Shown one piece after another: positions 6,619 to 13,213 of a stretch of 18,965 nt of DNA (the stretch's first letter is position 1; every line of letters begins with the position of its first letter). The translations under genes were made by a program, and so were the position numbers. Below the pieces are notes generated by a model, which did not search any database, was not told the DNA's origin, and saw only the letters and a program-made list of their open reading frames with translations. Source of the DNA: an uncultured Kiritimatiellota bacterium (GTDB taxonomy: Bacteria; Verrucomicrobiota; Kiritimatiellia; RFP12; UBA1067); NCBI GenBank assembly GCA_934635385.1, contig CAKTZI010000058.1:1-18965 (forward strand), given 5' to 3'.

Positions 6619-7614
6619 ATGAAGAATATGTATGTTCCTCCATACAAGGTGAGCGGAAAGGCGATGAACCTGATTGCGGAAATCGCCGCCGCCGTGGAAC
6701 GTTATCGAATCCTGCTTGAGGGTCCGAACGGAATTAGACTTCGAAAAATCAACCATGTTCGCACCATTCGCGGCACGACAGCCATTGAGGGCAACACTTT
6801 GACCGAGGAGCAAATTACTGCCATTCTCGCCGGCAAGCGGATTGCCGGCTCGAATCGTGAGATAGCCGAAGTCAAGGGTGCCCACGCGGCGTATGAGGCA
6901 ATCGAGTCGTACAACCCCTATTCAATGGACGATCTCCTGAAGGCCCACGGACTGATGACGGATGGTCTCGTCGATCATCCCGGCAAGTTCCGCAGATGCA
7001 ATGTTGGCGTTGTGGATGGGGCGGGGAATGTTGTTCACATGGCCCCGCCGTTCGCGAATGTGCCCACGCTCGTCAGTAATCTCTTTTCGTGGCTCTCGGA
7101 CAGTGATGACCCCGTCCTGATTAAAAGTTGCGTCTTCCATTACGAGTTTGAGTTCATCCACCCGTTCCCCGATGGCAACGGTCGTACGGGACGACTTTGG
7201 CAGACGGCGTTGCTCGGTTCGTGGCGAAACGAGTTCTACGGTGCGCCCGTCGAAAACATCGTCTGGGCGCACCAGCGGGAGTATTATGCGGCTATTCGTG
7301 CATCGTCCGCTGCCGGAGAATGTGGCCCGTTCATCGACTTTATGCTTGATAAGATCCTTCGTACGCTCAGGGCAAAGGGCAAGGCGTATGAAAGGGCTAC
7401 CGAGAAAACTACCGAGAAAACTACCGAGAAAATAATTGCGATAGTGAAATCCATGCCCGATGTTACGCTGGCGGAGCTGGCTGAGGCCACGGGACTGTCG
7501 GTGGATGGCGTACGGTGGAATATCCGCAAGTTGAAGGATGCGAATCGCATCCGGCGCATAGGGCCAGACAAGGGCGGACACTGCGGATCAACGAGTGTCA
7601 GACCCTATTGGTAG
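6619..7614 (+). CDS. Fic domain protein (AMPylase type) with C-terminal winged helix
   Basis: The 331-residue product has the Fic core motif HPFPDGNGRTGR at residues 181-192, with catalytic His181, the phosphate-anchoring GNGR loop and terminal Arg192. Fic proteins usually transfer AMP from ATP to a hydroxyl of a target protein. The N-terminal TTAIEGN (53-59, Glu57) fits the class II inhibitory helix that blocks ATP binding, so the enzyme is probably autoinhibited and needs no separate antitoxin. Residues 261-271 are a TEKT repeat linker. Residues ~272-315 form a winged-helix domain (TLAELAEATGLSVDGVRWNI). The family commonly ends RIGPxKGGHWE; here the end is RIGPDKGGHCGSTSVRPYW, so the last ~10 residues may be altered by a one-base change. 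The Shine-Dalgarno sequence is weak. The gene has its own promoter at 6563. Confidence 0.88.
   Translation: MKNMYVPPYKVSGKAMNLIAEIAAAVERYRILLEGPNGIRLRKINHVRTIRGTTAIEGNTLTEEQITAILAGKRIAGSNREIAEVKGAHAAYEAIESYNPYSMDDLLKAHGLMTDGLVDHPGKFRRCNVGVVDGAGNVVHMAPPFANVPTLVSNLFSWLSDSDDPVLIKSCVFHYEFEFIHPFPDGNGRTGRLWQTALLGSWRNEFYGAPVENIVWAHQREYYAAIRASSAAGECGPFIDFMLDKILRTLRAKGKAYERATEKTTEKTTEKIIAIVKSMPDVTLAELAEATGLSVDGVRWNIRKLKDANRIRRIGPDKGGHCGSTSVRPYW
7399..7434 (+). repeat. 12-base tandem repeat in the Fic linker
   Basis: Three head-to-tail copies of ACCGAGAAAACT, the last ending ATA, encode TEKT-TEKT-TEKI between the Fic domain and the winged helix. Because units are 12 bases, slippage would keep the frame and only change linker length. 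Similar TEKT linkers occur in other bacterial Fic proteins as far as I recall. Confidence 0.85.
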
Positions 7615-7765
7615 GGTTCGAGTGGTGGGGTTTGCAAGGCGCAGATGTTCGGATGCGATCACGCGGCGCAGATGCCGTTCGGGCTGAAGAATGACGATGA
7701 GATTTTACTACAATTCGCCGACTCAAGGCGCTGTCATGGGAGGTGAGACTGCGGTGCGGGAAAAT

Positions 7766-7774
7766 TGGTATAAT
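7766..7774 (+). promoter_or_regulatory. Extended -10 promoter in front of an ATPase remnant
   Basis: TGGTATAAT with TATAAT at 7769-7774, preceded by GCGGTGCGGGAAAAT, which resembles the sequence before the -10 at 13202. It directly precedes a broken P-type ATPase start and may now serve the glycosylase gene at 7990. Confidence 0.5.
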
Positions 7775-7783
7775 AGCCCTTCC

Positions 7784-7975
7784 ATAAACGAGAAGACAGA
7801 CGCAGCAGGGGGCCTCACGGAGGCCGAAGTCGCGCGCAGCCGCGCGGAACACGGAACGAACGTCCTCACGCCGCCCACGCGCGAGCCGCTGTGGCGGAAG
7901 TCCCTTGCGCGCCTCGGCGATCCGATGATCGTTATCAACCAGGTCAGCGACGACGAGCCGGTCGACGTCGTCTAA
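7784..7975 (+). pseudogene. N-terminal remnant of a P-type Ca2+-type ATPase
   Basis: The frame contains GGLTEAEVARSRAEHGTNVL followed by TPPTREPLWRKSLARLGDPM. This is the characteristic cytoplasmic N-terminus of calcium-type P-type ATPases (GLTxxEVxxSRxxxGxNxL...W). After ~45 residues the similarity ends in an unrelated tail and a stop at 7973-7975. No membrane segment, DKTGT or other ATPase motif follows. The expected start codon position reads ATA (7784) shortly after a good promoter, suggesting that an original ATG was also lost. The remnant probably arose by a large deletion that joined it to the sequence before the glycosylase gene. Confidence 0.6.
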
Positions 7976-7989
7976 ATTCTCTGCCGCTC

Positions 7990-8607
7990 ATGAAAGCGCT
8001 CTCTGTTTCCAAACGCCTGACGGACTTCTCTGCCGGTGCGGTCGCGCTGGCGCCGCGCCTGCTCGGAAAGTTGCTCTGCCGCCGCCGGACAGACGGGACG
8101 GTTCTGCGGCGGCGCATCACGGAGACGGAGGCCTACTTCGGCGAAGAGGACACGGCCTGCCATGCGCACCGGGGGCGGACGCCTCGGACGGATGTCCTGT
8201 ACGAGGCGGGCGGCTGCGCCTATGTCTACCTGTGCTACGGCATGCACGATCTGCTCAACGTCGTGACGGGGCCGAAGGATCATCCCGAAGCCGTGCTGAT
8301 TCGCGGCGTGGAGGGTGCGAACGGCCCCGGCAGGCTGACGAAGCTCCTGCACATCACGCGCGCGCTCAACCGCGTGCGCTTTGCGGATTCAGAAGACCTC
8401 TGGCTGGAGGACGACGGCTGCACGCCGCAGTTCCTGCGCACGCCGCGCATCGGCATCGCCTACGCTTCTGTACGCGACCAACGCCGCAAATGGCGGTTTG
8501 TGGTGAAAGGCTGCACGTGCAACGGAGATTCGCAAGACGTGCACATGGACGCGGTTAAGCCTGCTGCTGGCGCCACGCGCGCATCGAGAGGCCGAAGCGT
8601 TTCCTGA
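7990..8607 (+). CDS. mpg: 3-methyladenine DNA glycosylase (AAG/MPG family)
   Basis: The 205-residue product belongs to the alkyladenine DNA glycosylase family, which flips out alkylated purines and hydrolyses the N-glycosidic bond in base-excision repair. Seen motifs: RLLGKLLC, ITETEAYFGEEDTACHA with catalytic Glu47, Tyr49 and His58 by analogy with human AAG Glu125, Tyr127 and His136, then YVYLCYGMHDLLNVV, AVLIRGVE, GPGRLTK and RIGIAYA. The typical end (WRFVVKG) is reached near residue 180. The remaining ~25 residues run 53 bases into the 3' end of the opposite-strand regulator gene and look like read-on from a lost stop. The start ATG gives LSVSKRLTDF, as expected for the family. No clear Shine-Dalgarno is visible; it lies 14 bases after the ATPase remnant. 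Confidence 0.9.
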   Translation: MKALSVSKRLTDFSAGAVALAPRLLGKLLCRRRTDGTVLRRRITETEAYFGEEDTACHAHRGRTPRTDVLYEAGGCAYVYLCYGMHDLLNVVTGPKDHPEAVLIRGVEGANGPGRLTKLLHITRALNRVRFADSEDLWLEDDGCTPQFLRTPRIGIAYASVRDQRRKWRFVVKGCTCNGDSQDVHMDAVKPAAGATRASRGRSVS

Positions 8608-9679
8608 AGAGGTTCTTGACGGAGTTCGGGTTCGCGTAGCCGCAGCTCGCGGCGATCGCGCTGATCGGTTCGCGCGTCGTGGCGAGCAGCCGCTTGACCT
8701 CGTTCAGCCGCGTCACGATGATCGTCTCGCCGATGGACGAGCCCATCAGCTCGCGGAAGCGCAGGTCGGCAAGGCGACGCGAACAGCCGAGATGATGCGC
8801 GACGTCCGCGACGGAAATGTCGCGCGTGGCGTTGCGGCGGATGTAGGCGACGGCCTTCTGGACGAGCTTGCCCGCGATGGAGACGTCCGCCGTCGAGTCG
8901 CGGCGGACGACGGCCTTGACGCCGACGAAGAACGTCTGCGCCGGTGTGGGCGTCTTCTTCTTCATCAGCGCGGCGAGCGTCTGTGCGGCGAGAAAGCCCT
9001 CCTGCTCGAAGTCGGGCTGGATGGAGGAGAGCGGCGGACGGCAGTTTTCGCAGATGAACGTGTCGTTGTTGGTGCCGAGCGCCAGCACGTCCGCCGGCAC
9101 GCGCAGGCGATGGCGGCGGCAGTATTCGAGGATGTCGTAGCCCCGGTCGTCGTTCGCGGCGAAGACGCCGATTGGGCGTTCGAGGCCCTTGAGTTCGGAC
9201 GGCTCGTTCAGCTCGTGCGCCCAGAGGCCACGGTCGCGCAGCATGTCGCGGAACGCCCGGAAGCGGCCGACGCTCCATTCGAGGACGGACGGGTTGTGGA
9301 CGAAGGCGTAGGAGCGGCAGCGGCCGGTCGCGAGCAGGTGGTCGGCGGCGGCGCGGCCGATCTCCTCCGGCGAGTTGCGGATGAAGGCGATGTTGCGTTC
9401 GCGGGCCGAGAGGGCGGGGTCGTGGATGTCCATGACGACGGTTGGGAGGTCGGTGGCCGCGAGGAGCGCGGCGGTTTTTTCCGTGTCGGGGATCGAGACG
9501 ATGAAGCCGTCGTAGCCCTCGGCGAGCGCGCGTTGCATCCGCGTGGGAGTGAATTCGGCGGCCGTGCGGATGAGCGTGATGTCCCAGTCGTGGTTTTCGC
9601 CGAGGGAGTGGAAGATGCCCGACAGCTTCTCCCGTCCGGCGACCCCGGCCATTTTCAGTGCGATGAAGACGCGTTTCAT
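8555..9679 (-). CDS. XylR-type regulator (LacI-like sensor plus AraC HTH)
   Basis: The 374-residue protein combines a periplasmic-binding-protein-like sensor (residues ~1-260: DGFIVSIPDTEK, LPTVVMDIHDP, GVFAANDDRGYDILEYCR, VLALGTNNDTFICENCRPPL, SSIQPDFEQEGFLAAQTL) with an AraC/XylS double helix-turn-helix at the C-terminus (ISVADVAHHLGCSRRLADLR and ISAIAASCGYANPNSVKNLF). This is the E. coli XylR architecture, which activates sugar-utilisation genes on binding a sugar. The ATG at 9679 is chosen over one 15 codons upstream because AAGGAC precedes it and homologous proteins start KRVxxAL. The gene is convergent with the glycosylase. Its upstream region is the heptamer repeat, so it may be co-transcribed with the 9763-10497 gene. 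Nearby xylanase and RraA-like genes are candidate targets. Confidence 0.9.
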   Translation of the reverse strand: MKRVFIALKMAGVAGREKLSGIFHSLGENHDWDITLIRTAAEFTPTRMQRALAEGYDGFIVSIPDTEKTAALLAATDLPTVVMDIHDPALSARERNIAFIRNSPEEIGRAAADHLLATGRCRSYAFVHNPSVLEWSVGRFRAFRDMLRDRGLWAHELNEPSELKGLERPIGVFAANDDRGYDILEYCRRHRLRVPADVLALGTNNDTFICENCRPPLSSIQPDFEQEGFLAAQTLAALMKKKTPTPAQTFFVGVKAVVRRDSTADVSIAGKLVQKAVAYIRRNATRDISVADVAHHLGCSRRLADLRFRELMGSSIGETIIVTRLNEVKRLLATTREPISAIAASCGYANPNSVKNLFRKRFGLSMRAWRQQQA

Positions 9680-9714
9680 GGCTGTCCTTGTTTTTTTGCT
9701 TTTGTTCAAGATTT

Positions 9715-9777
9715 CAAATTTCAAATCTCAAATCTCAAATCTCAGATTTCAGATTTCAAATTTCAAATTTCAGTTTT
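9715..9777. repeat. Heptamer microsatellite (CAAATTT/CAAATCT/CAGATTT)
   Basis: Nine consecutive 7-base units starting with CA run from 9715 to 9777, with less regular flanks from about 9707. Units drift between CAAATTT, CAAATCT and CAGATTT. The tract lies between two minus-strand genes and covers the last four codons and stop of the 9763-10497 gene: its TGA is the reverse complement of TCA at 9763-9765, inside a unit. I recall similar heptamer tracts in planctomycete and verrucomicrobial genomes. Confidence 0.9.
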
Positions 9778-10497
9778 CTTCACCTCCGATTCGGCCTTTT
9801 GGCTCGGATCCCAGGTGCGCGAGCCGCGACATCTCGGATAGGATGCGCAGCCCCAGAAGGGACGTCCGTTCCGGTCGTGCCGCTTGACCATCTTCCCGCC
9901 GCAGACAGGGCACGTGAGGCGAGAAGCGGTCTGCCCGGCCGACAGCTCCAGATCCTTGAGCGCCATCAGCGCTTCGACCTTCTCGCGGGCATAGTCGTTG
10001 AATGTCCCGCCCCGAATGGCCGCCTCTGCGGCTTGGTGGCTGAACTTCTCGCTGAACGCCTTGCGGGCGGCGGAAAGGGCATAGTCGCGACGGGCTTGGT
10101 CGGTCAGGTGCCGAACGCCCTTGATCTCCGAATTCTGCAAGGCGTCGATCCACCCGAACAGCTGCCGCGACACGCTTTCGCAGAGCGCGTTGACGGCGTC
10201 GATCGCGTCGCGCTCCGCCTCCATGCCGCCGAGGCGGACGGCGAACTGCGTCATCGAGCGGGTCTCGCCGCAGGAGCCTCGCGCGATGTAGAGGAACTTG
10301 ACGAGATCGGCGGTCGTGCCGCGCTCGAAGCCCTCGGCGATGTTGTTGGAGACGGACAGCGCCGCGCGGCGGATCTGGTTGACGAGATCGCCGCGATACT
10401 TGAAGGCCGGACGCGCCGTCAGGTCGAAGACCTGCGCGGCGAGGTCAATGGCGCGTTGCCAGACGGGAATCTCTTCGAATCGCTTGTATGTGGACAT
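9763..10497 (-). CDS. Four-helix 23S-IVS-type protein fused to topoisomerase zinc finger
   Basis: The 244-residue product has two modules. Residues ~1-120 match the four-helix-bundle family first seen in 23S rRNA intervening sequences (FEEIPVWQRAIDLAAQVFDL, FKYRGDLVNQIRRAALSVSN, NIAEGFERGT, FLYIARGSCGETRSM); the function of that family is unknown. A middle helical region follows. Residues ~205-235 are a topoisomerase-I-type C4 zinc ribbon (CPVCGGKMVKRHDRNG, FWGCASYPRC), which suggests nucleic-acid binding. The ATG at 10497 is preferred over an upstream TTG because GAAGGAAC lies just before it. A clear promoter is at 10530-10559. The C-terminus KKTEI and the stop are supplied by the heptamer repeat, so the original tail may have been replaced. 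Confidence 0.85.
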   Translation of the reverse strand: MSTYKRFEEIPVWQRAIDLAAQVFDLTARPAFKYRGDLVNQIRRAALSVSNNIAEGFERGTTADLVKFLYIARGSCGETRSMTQFAVRLGGMEAERDAIDAVNALCESVSRQLFGWIDALQNSEIKGVRHLTDQARRDYALSAARKAFSEKFSHQAAEAAIRGGTFNDYAREKVEALMALKDLELSAGQTASRLTCPVCGGKMVKRHDRNGRPFWGCASYPRCRGSRTWDPSQKAESEVKKTEI

Positions 10498-10529
10498 GGT
10501 TCGTTCCTTCTCAAACTCCAAACGTACGC

Positions 10530-10559
10530 ATTATACCATCCGACGGGCTTTCCGTGCAA
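10530..10559 (-). promoter_or_regulatory. Sigma70-type promoter of the four-helix gene
   Basis: Reading the minus strand, TTGCAC (10554-10559) and TATAAT (10530-10535) are separated by 18 bases, and the -10 is extended (TGGTATAAT) and followed by GCG. It is divergent from the RraA-like promoter at 10592-10645. Confidence 0.75.
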
Positions 10560-10591
10560 GGCGCATCCGCTGCGTTTCTCAAAAGATGATC

Positions 10592-10645
10592 TCTTTTTGC
10601 CGAAAAAGGTATTGCATTCCGACATCGAAACAAGGTATAATACGC
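10592..10645 (+). promoter_or_regulatory. Box-containing promoter of the RraA-like gene
   Basis: TTTTTGCCGAAAAAGG (from ~10594 to 10609) is followed at once by -35 TTGCAT (10612-10617), an 18-base spacer and -10 TATAAT (10636-10641), then ACGCA. The same box-plus-promoter layout occurs at 13161 and 16991. The TGCC-GAAAAA-GGCA type symmetry of the box suggests an operator or activator site placed just upstream of the -35. Confidence 0.75.
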
Positions 10646-10757
10646 ACCTGTTCAAGCCGTCGAGACGCGGTCGGCGCATCAGACGCATCGGGCTTGCCGG
10701 ATTCGGCGCGACTTGGATTTCGGAAAACAGGAGAAACAGCCAGAAAGGAAGCAGAAG

Positions 10758-11513
10758 ATGCCATCACTCGCTAACATGCGCACGAAGGCCAAGGAAGCCG
10801 GCCTCATGAAACTCGACAAACTGATCGCCAAGCGTCAGCACATCCCCACCAACGACTTCCCGATTCCGACGAAGGAGCTCTGCGAGCGCTTCGAGAAGCT
10901 CTACACGGGTTGCGTGAACGACGTCATGCGCGAGCTGACGCTCTTGGACCAGAACCTGCCGCACGAGATCATGCCGCTCCGCGACGAGATGGTTGTCTGC
11001 GGCGAGGCGTTCACGGTGAAGTCCGCGCCGAACTGCATGATCGAGGGCGAGATGACGTTCCGTGCGCAGATGCTGGACGACTTCAAGCCGAACGGCGTCG
11101 TCGTGTGGGACACGTCGAACGACGTCGAGGCTTCGCTCTGGGGCGGCGTCATGACGGCGACGGCGATCTCGAAGGGGATTCGCGGCGCGGTCATCGCGGG
11201 CGGCATCCGCGACACGAAGCAGATCCTCGGCCAGCCGTTCCCGATCTTCTATAAGTACCGCGTCTCGAACGGCTCGCTCGGCCGCTGCATGATCACGCAC
11301 TACCAGGTGCCGGTCAAGATCGGCAAGGTGACGGTGCGTCCCGGCGACATCATCATGGGCGACATCGACGGCGTGATCTGCATTCCGCGCGAGATCGCCT
11401 ACGAGGTGCTTCTGCGCGCCGAGGGCATCGAGCGCAACGAGGTGGACATCTTCTCGTGGGTGCGCCAGGGCGACACGATCTCGGAGATCATCGACAAGGG
11501 CGGATACTTCTAA
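10758..11513 (+). CDS. RraA-like / HMG-type aldolase family protein
   Basis: The 251-residue product belongs to the RraA-like fold (PF03737, formerly annotated as demethylmenaquinone methyltransferase). Visible motifs: CVNDVM near the start of the domain, VVCGEAFTVKSAPN, WDTSNDVEASLWGGVMTATA, GIRGAVIAGGIRDTK with Arg151-Asp152 (the substrate/metal-binding Arg-Asp pair of 4-hydroxy-4-methyl-2-oxoglutarate aldolases), and VTVRPGDIIMGDIDGVICIP. It is therefore more likely a metal-dependent 2-oxo-acid aldolase or sugar-acid enzyme than an RNase E inhibitor. AAAGGAAG precedes the ATG at 10758. The leader is about 110 bases from the promoter at 10612-10641. A hairpin with a T-run follows at 11624-11645. 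Neighbouring glycosidases and an enolase-superfamily gene suggest a sugar-acid pathway. Confidence 0.85.
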   Translation: MPSLANMRTKAKEAGLMKLDKLIAKRQHIPTNDFPIPTKELCERFEKLYTGCVNDVMRELTLLDQNLPHEIMPLRDEMVVCGEAFTVKSAPNCMIEGEMTFRAQMLDDFKPNGVVVWDTSNDVEASLWGGVMTATAISKGIRGAVIAGGIRDTKQILGQPFPIFYKYRVSNGSLGRCMITHYQVPVKIGKVTVRPGDIIMGDIDGVICIPREIAYEVLLRAEGIERNEVDIFSWVRQGDTISEIIDKGGYF

Positions 11514-11600
11514 ACTTCAAACTTCTCTATTTCGTTGCCGCATCTCTAACACCGGCGGAAGGGTTCGAGAGGTGGGTTTTCCCCGTTCGGCAAGGGGGTA

Positions 11601-11645
11601 ACGTGGGGCAGGTCTCCGTTTCGTGGGGTCTGTCCCCATTTTTTT
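11601..11645 (+). terminator. GGGGTCTGTCCCC hairpin with T-run
   Basis: TGGGG-TCTGT-CCCCA (11624-11638) is followed by seven T residues. An upstream half, GTGGGGCAGGTC (from 11603), could pair with it imperfectly. It lies ~90 bases after the RraA-like stop. The same core with T-run recurs at 16778-16800 after the GH50-like gene, so it is a dispersed repeat as well as a plausible intrinsic terminator. Confidence 0.6.
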
Positions 11646-11677
11646 AGGCGTGTTGTGACAGGTTGTAGGCCGTTGAG

Positions 11678-11707
11678 TTGATTGTGGCCAATTGGATATG
11701 ATATAAT
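11678..11707 (+). promoter_or_regulatory. Promoter of the AbiE-type operon
   Basis: TTGATT (11678-11683), 18-base spacer, TATAAT (11702-11707) with extended TGA. It lies 33 bases before the antitoxin start codon. Type IV AbiEi antitoxins usually repress their own promoter; I see only a short CCAATTGG palindrome (11688-11695) in the spacer that might serve. Confidence 0.7.
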
Positions 11708-11740
11708 TCGCGCAGAAACCGTTTCATAAGTTCGTTATTC

Positions 11741-12391
11741 ATGCAAAATTTGACAGCGAGACAACTGGCATCATTGCGGGAGATAGGCGATTCGCCTTTT
11801 TCTCTTGTAGCGTTGCGGTCGCTGTTTCCCGTGAAAGAAGTTTGGCGTGTTGCCGCGCGATTGGTGGAAAACGGCCTGCTGATCCGATTGAAGCGTGACT
11901 TGTTTGCCTTGAGTCCAGTTCTGACAGGCCATCCCATTGATCGGCTTCTTGTCGCAAATCGCCTCTGCTCACCGTCGTATGTCTCGCGCGAGGCGGCCTT
12001 GGCCCATTACGGACTCATCCCGGAATTGATTGTCAACGTGACCAGTTCGCGTTTGGGTCGGTCTGTCGCGTTTGATACGCCGATTGGAGGCTTTCGCTAT
12101 GCTCAAGTTGATGCGACAACTTATGCCATCGGCCTCTGCGAGGAAGTTTCGGGCGATTCGCGTTTCCTTTGCGCGAGTCCGGAAAAGGCTTTGTATGATC
12201 TTGTCGCCTTTCGTTCTCAGCTGAACATCAGAAGCCGAATTGAGATGCAACGCTTCCTTTTGGAGGACTTGAGGCTCGATGTGTCGGACAGGCACTTTGA
12301 AGGACGCATCTTTGACGACTTGATTTTGTGCGGACGCAAGAAGCGGAGCGTTCAGATCATGAAGGAGGTTCTTTGCCGTGATGCGATTTGA
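11741..12391 (+). CDS. AbiEi-like antitoxin / transcriptional regulator
   Basis: The 216-residue product resembles AbiEi antitoxins of type IV toxin-antitoxin systems. Residues ~1-55 form a winged helix (TARQLASLREIGDSPFSL, LVENGLLIRLKRDLFALSP). The middle (PSYVSREAALAHYGLIPE, TSSRLGRSVAFDTPIGGFRY) and the SPEKALYDLV motif near residue 148 are typical of the family. The AbiEi protein counteracts the AbiEii nucleotidyltransferase toxin and represses the operon. The gene overlaps the toxin start by 11 bases, the usual coupled arrangement. It looks intact although the toxin is not. The ATG at 11741 has no strong Shine-Dalgarno but lies 33 bases after the promoter. Confidence 0.8.
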   Translation: MQNLTARQLASLREIGDSPFSLVALRSLFPVKEVWRVAARLVENGLLIRLKRDLFALSPVLTGHPIDRLLVANRLCSPSYVSREAALAHYGLIPELIVNVTSSRLGRSVAFDTPIGGFRYAQVDATTYAIGLCEEVSGDSRFLCASPEKALYDLVAFRSQLNIRSRIEMQRFLLEDLRLDVSDRHFEGRIFDDLILCGRKKRSVQIMKEVLCRDAI

Positions 12392-12877
12392 CCAGCTCGT
12401 TGAAGACAAGATTCGTTTGGGCGCCACGGAGAAGTTTGCCGTTCAGGCGACGATGCAGGAGGTTGTCCTGTGCGGACTTTCGGACGGAGGCTTCTTTCGC
12501 CATGCCGCGTTTTACGGGGGGACGTGTGTTGTACGTTGGAGGGATTGCGCGTCGGGAAGGTGAGTGCCTGTCTTTTTCGCGCATGGCGGAATCGTGTAAA
12601 AGGGCGCGATTGGTATGACCTCATTTGGTATGCGGACAAGAAGATTCCGCTTCGGGTTGACCTGCTCTGTCATGTGACGGAGCCGGCGCATCCAGAAGCG
12701 GCCGTGCGCATGAAGGATGTCGCAGGTGTGCGCACGCTCCTGAAGGAACGCATTGATCATATTGACTTCAAACGGGCAAGAGAGGACGTCTATCCGTTTG
12801 TAGCTCATAAAGAAAGGCTTGATCTGTGGGGACGCGACTTCTTTCATGCCGTAGTCGATGATTTGGTGATTGTTTAG
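12381..12877 (+). pseudogene. AbiEii-like nucleotidyltransferase toxin, core deleted
   Basis: The ATG at 12381 (or GTG 12378) begins MRFDQLVEDKIRLGATEKFA, and ends its intact part at AFYGGT, the GG-T that opens the AbiEii nucleotidyltransferase motif. The frame then stops at 12561-12563. From ~12534 another frame, shifted by two, continues with LEGLRVGKVSACLFRAWRNR, VKGRDWYDLIWYADK and a normal AbiEii-type C-terminus to 12877. The catalytic SxDxD segment between them is absent. About 160 residues remain, against roughly 280-300 usual, so about 120-130 residues were deleted with a frame change. The toxin must be inactive, leaving the antitoxin as an orphan. Confidence 0.8.
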
Positions 12878-12878
12878 C

Positions 12879-13020
12879 CTAAAAAGCGCAGTTGCGAGAA
12901 TCGACTTGAAATCCGCTCATTTTTCCGTGTCTCACCCCTCTATCGACCGCTTGCGCGGCTCGCTTCGCGCGTGGGATATGTGCTTCCGTGTGAGACATTC
13001 GGTTTTCAACTGCTTTTTAG
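12879..13020. repeat. MITE-like imperfect inverted repeat (~142 bp)
   Basis: The ends CTAAAAAGCGCAGTTG (12879-12894) and CAACTGCTTTTTAG (13007-13020) are reverse complements except for an extra CG. Further in, TGTCTCAC and GTGAGACA also pair, and the centre is GC-rich and self-complementary. No coding frame is inside. The element begins one base after the toxin-remnant stop codon. It may be a miniature transposable element or a large bidirectional terminator. Confidence 0.6.
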
Positions 13021-13078
13021 ATTAGGCGGAAAGTGAGATAAATTTTAGGTTTAAAATGAGGTATGGCGCGGCGGAAAA

Positions 13079-13087
13079 TGCTATACT
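13079..13087 (+). promoter_or_regulatory. Promoter-like extended -10, upstream copy
   Basis: TGCTATACT with -10 TATACT at 13082-13087. The preceding GGCGCGGCGGAA also precedes the -10 at 13202, so the two are a duplicated promoter about 120 bases apart. No convincing gene starts between them. Confidence 0.4.
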
Positions 13088-13160
13088 ATGCGCCAGACGA
13101 ATGAAAGGCCGTTGGACGTCTCGCTCGCCGAGGCGTCGGTGTTTCCTAATCAGTGTTCTT

Positions 13161-13211
13161 TTTTTGCCGAAAAAGGCATTGTGCGGCGCGGCGGAATTTG
13201 GTATCATACGC
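13161..13211 (+). promoter_or_regulatory. Box-containing promoter of the exported protein/GH50 operon
   Basis: TTTTTGCCGAAAAAGGCA is followed directly by -35 TTGTGC (13179-13184), a 17-base spacer and -10 TATCAT (13202-13207) with extended TGG, then ACGCATC. It shares the layout of 10592 and is nearly the same as 16991. It drives a ~310-base leader before the gene at 13522. Confidence 0.7.
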
Positions 13212-13213
13212 AT

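Noticed and set aside
6379..6885. 168-codon minus-strand frame opposite the Fic start
   Set aside because: It overlaps the conserved Fic N-terminus antisense and its residues show no family pattern; only the short aminotransferase-like frame nearby is kept, with low confidence.
9707..9777. CRISPR array
   Set aside because: Units are 7 bases with no spacers; it is a microsatellite.
8792..9841. 349-codon plus-strand frame opposite the XylR-type gene
   Set aside because: Shadow frame; the minus strand encodes a clear sensor plus AraC-type protein.
10713..10757. Upstream extension of the RraA-like protein
   Set aside because: The extra 15 codons precede a good Shine-Dalgarno and the ATG at 10758; family proteins do not need them.
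9688..10809. 373-codon plus-strand frame through the heptamer repeat
   Set aside because: It reads the repeat as FQISNLKSQIS and then runs antisense to the four-helix gene. No real start or family.
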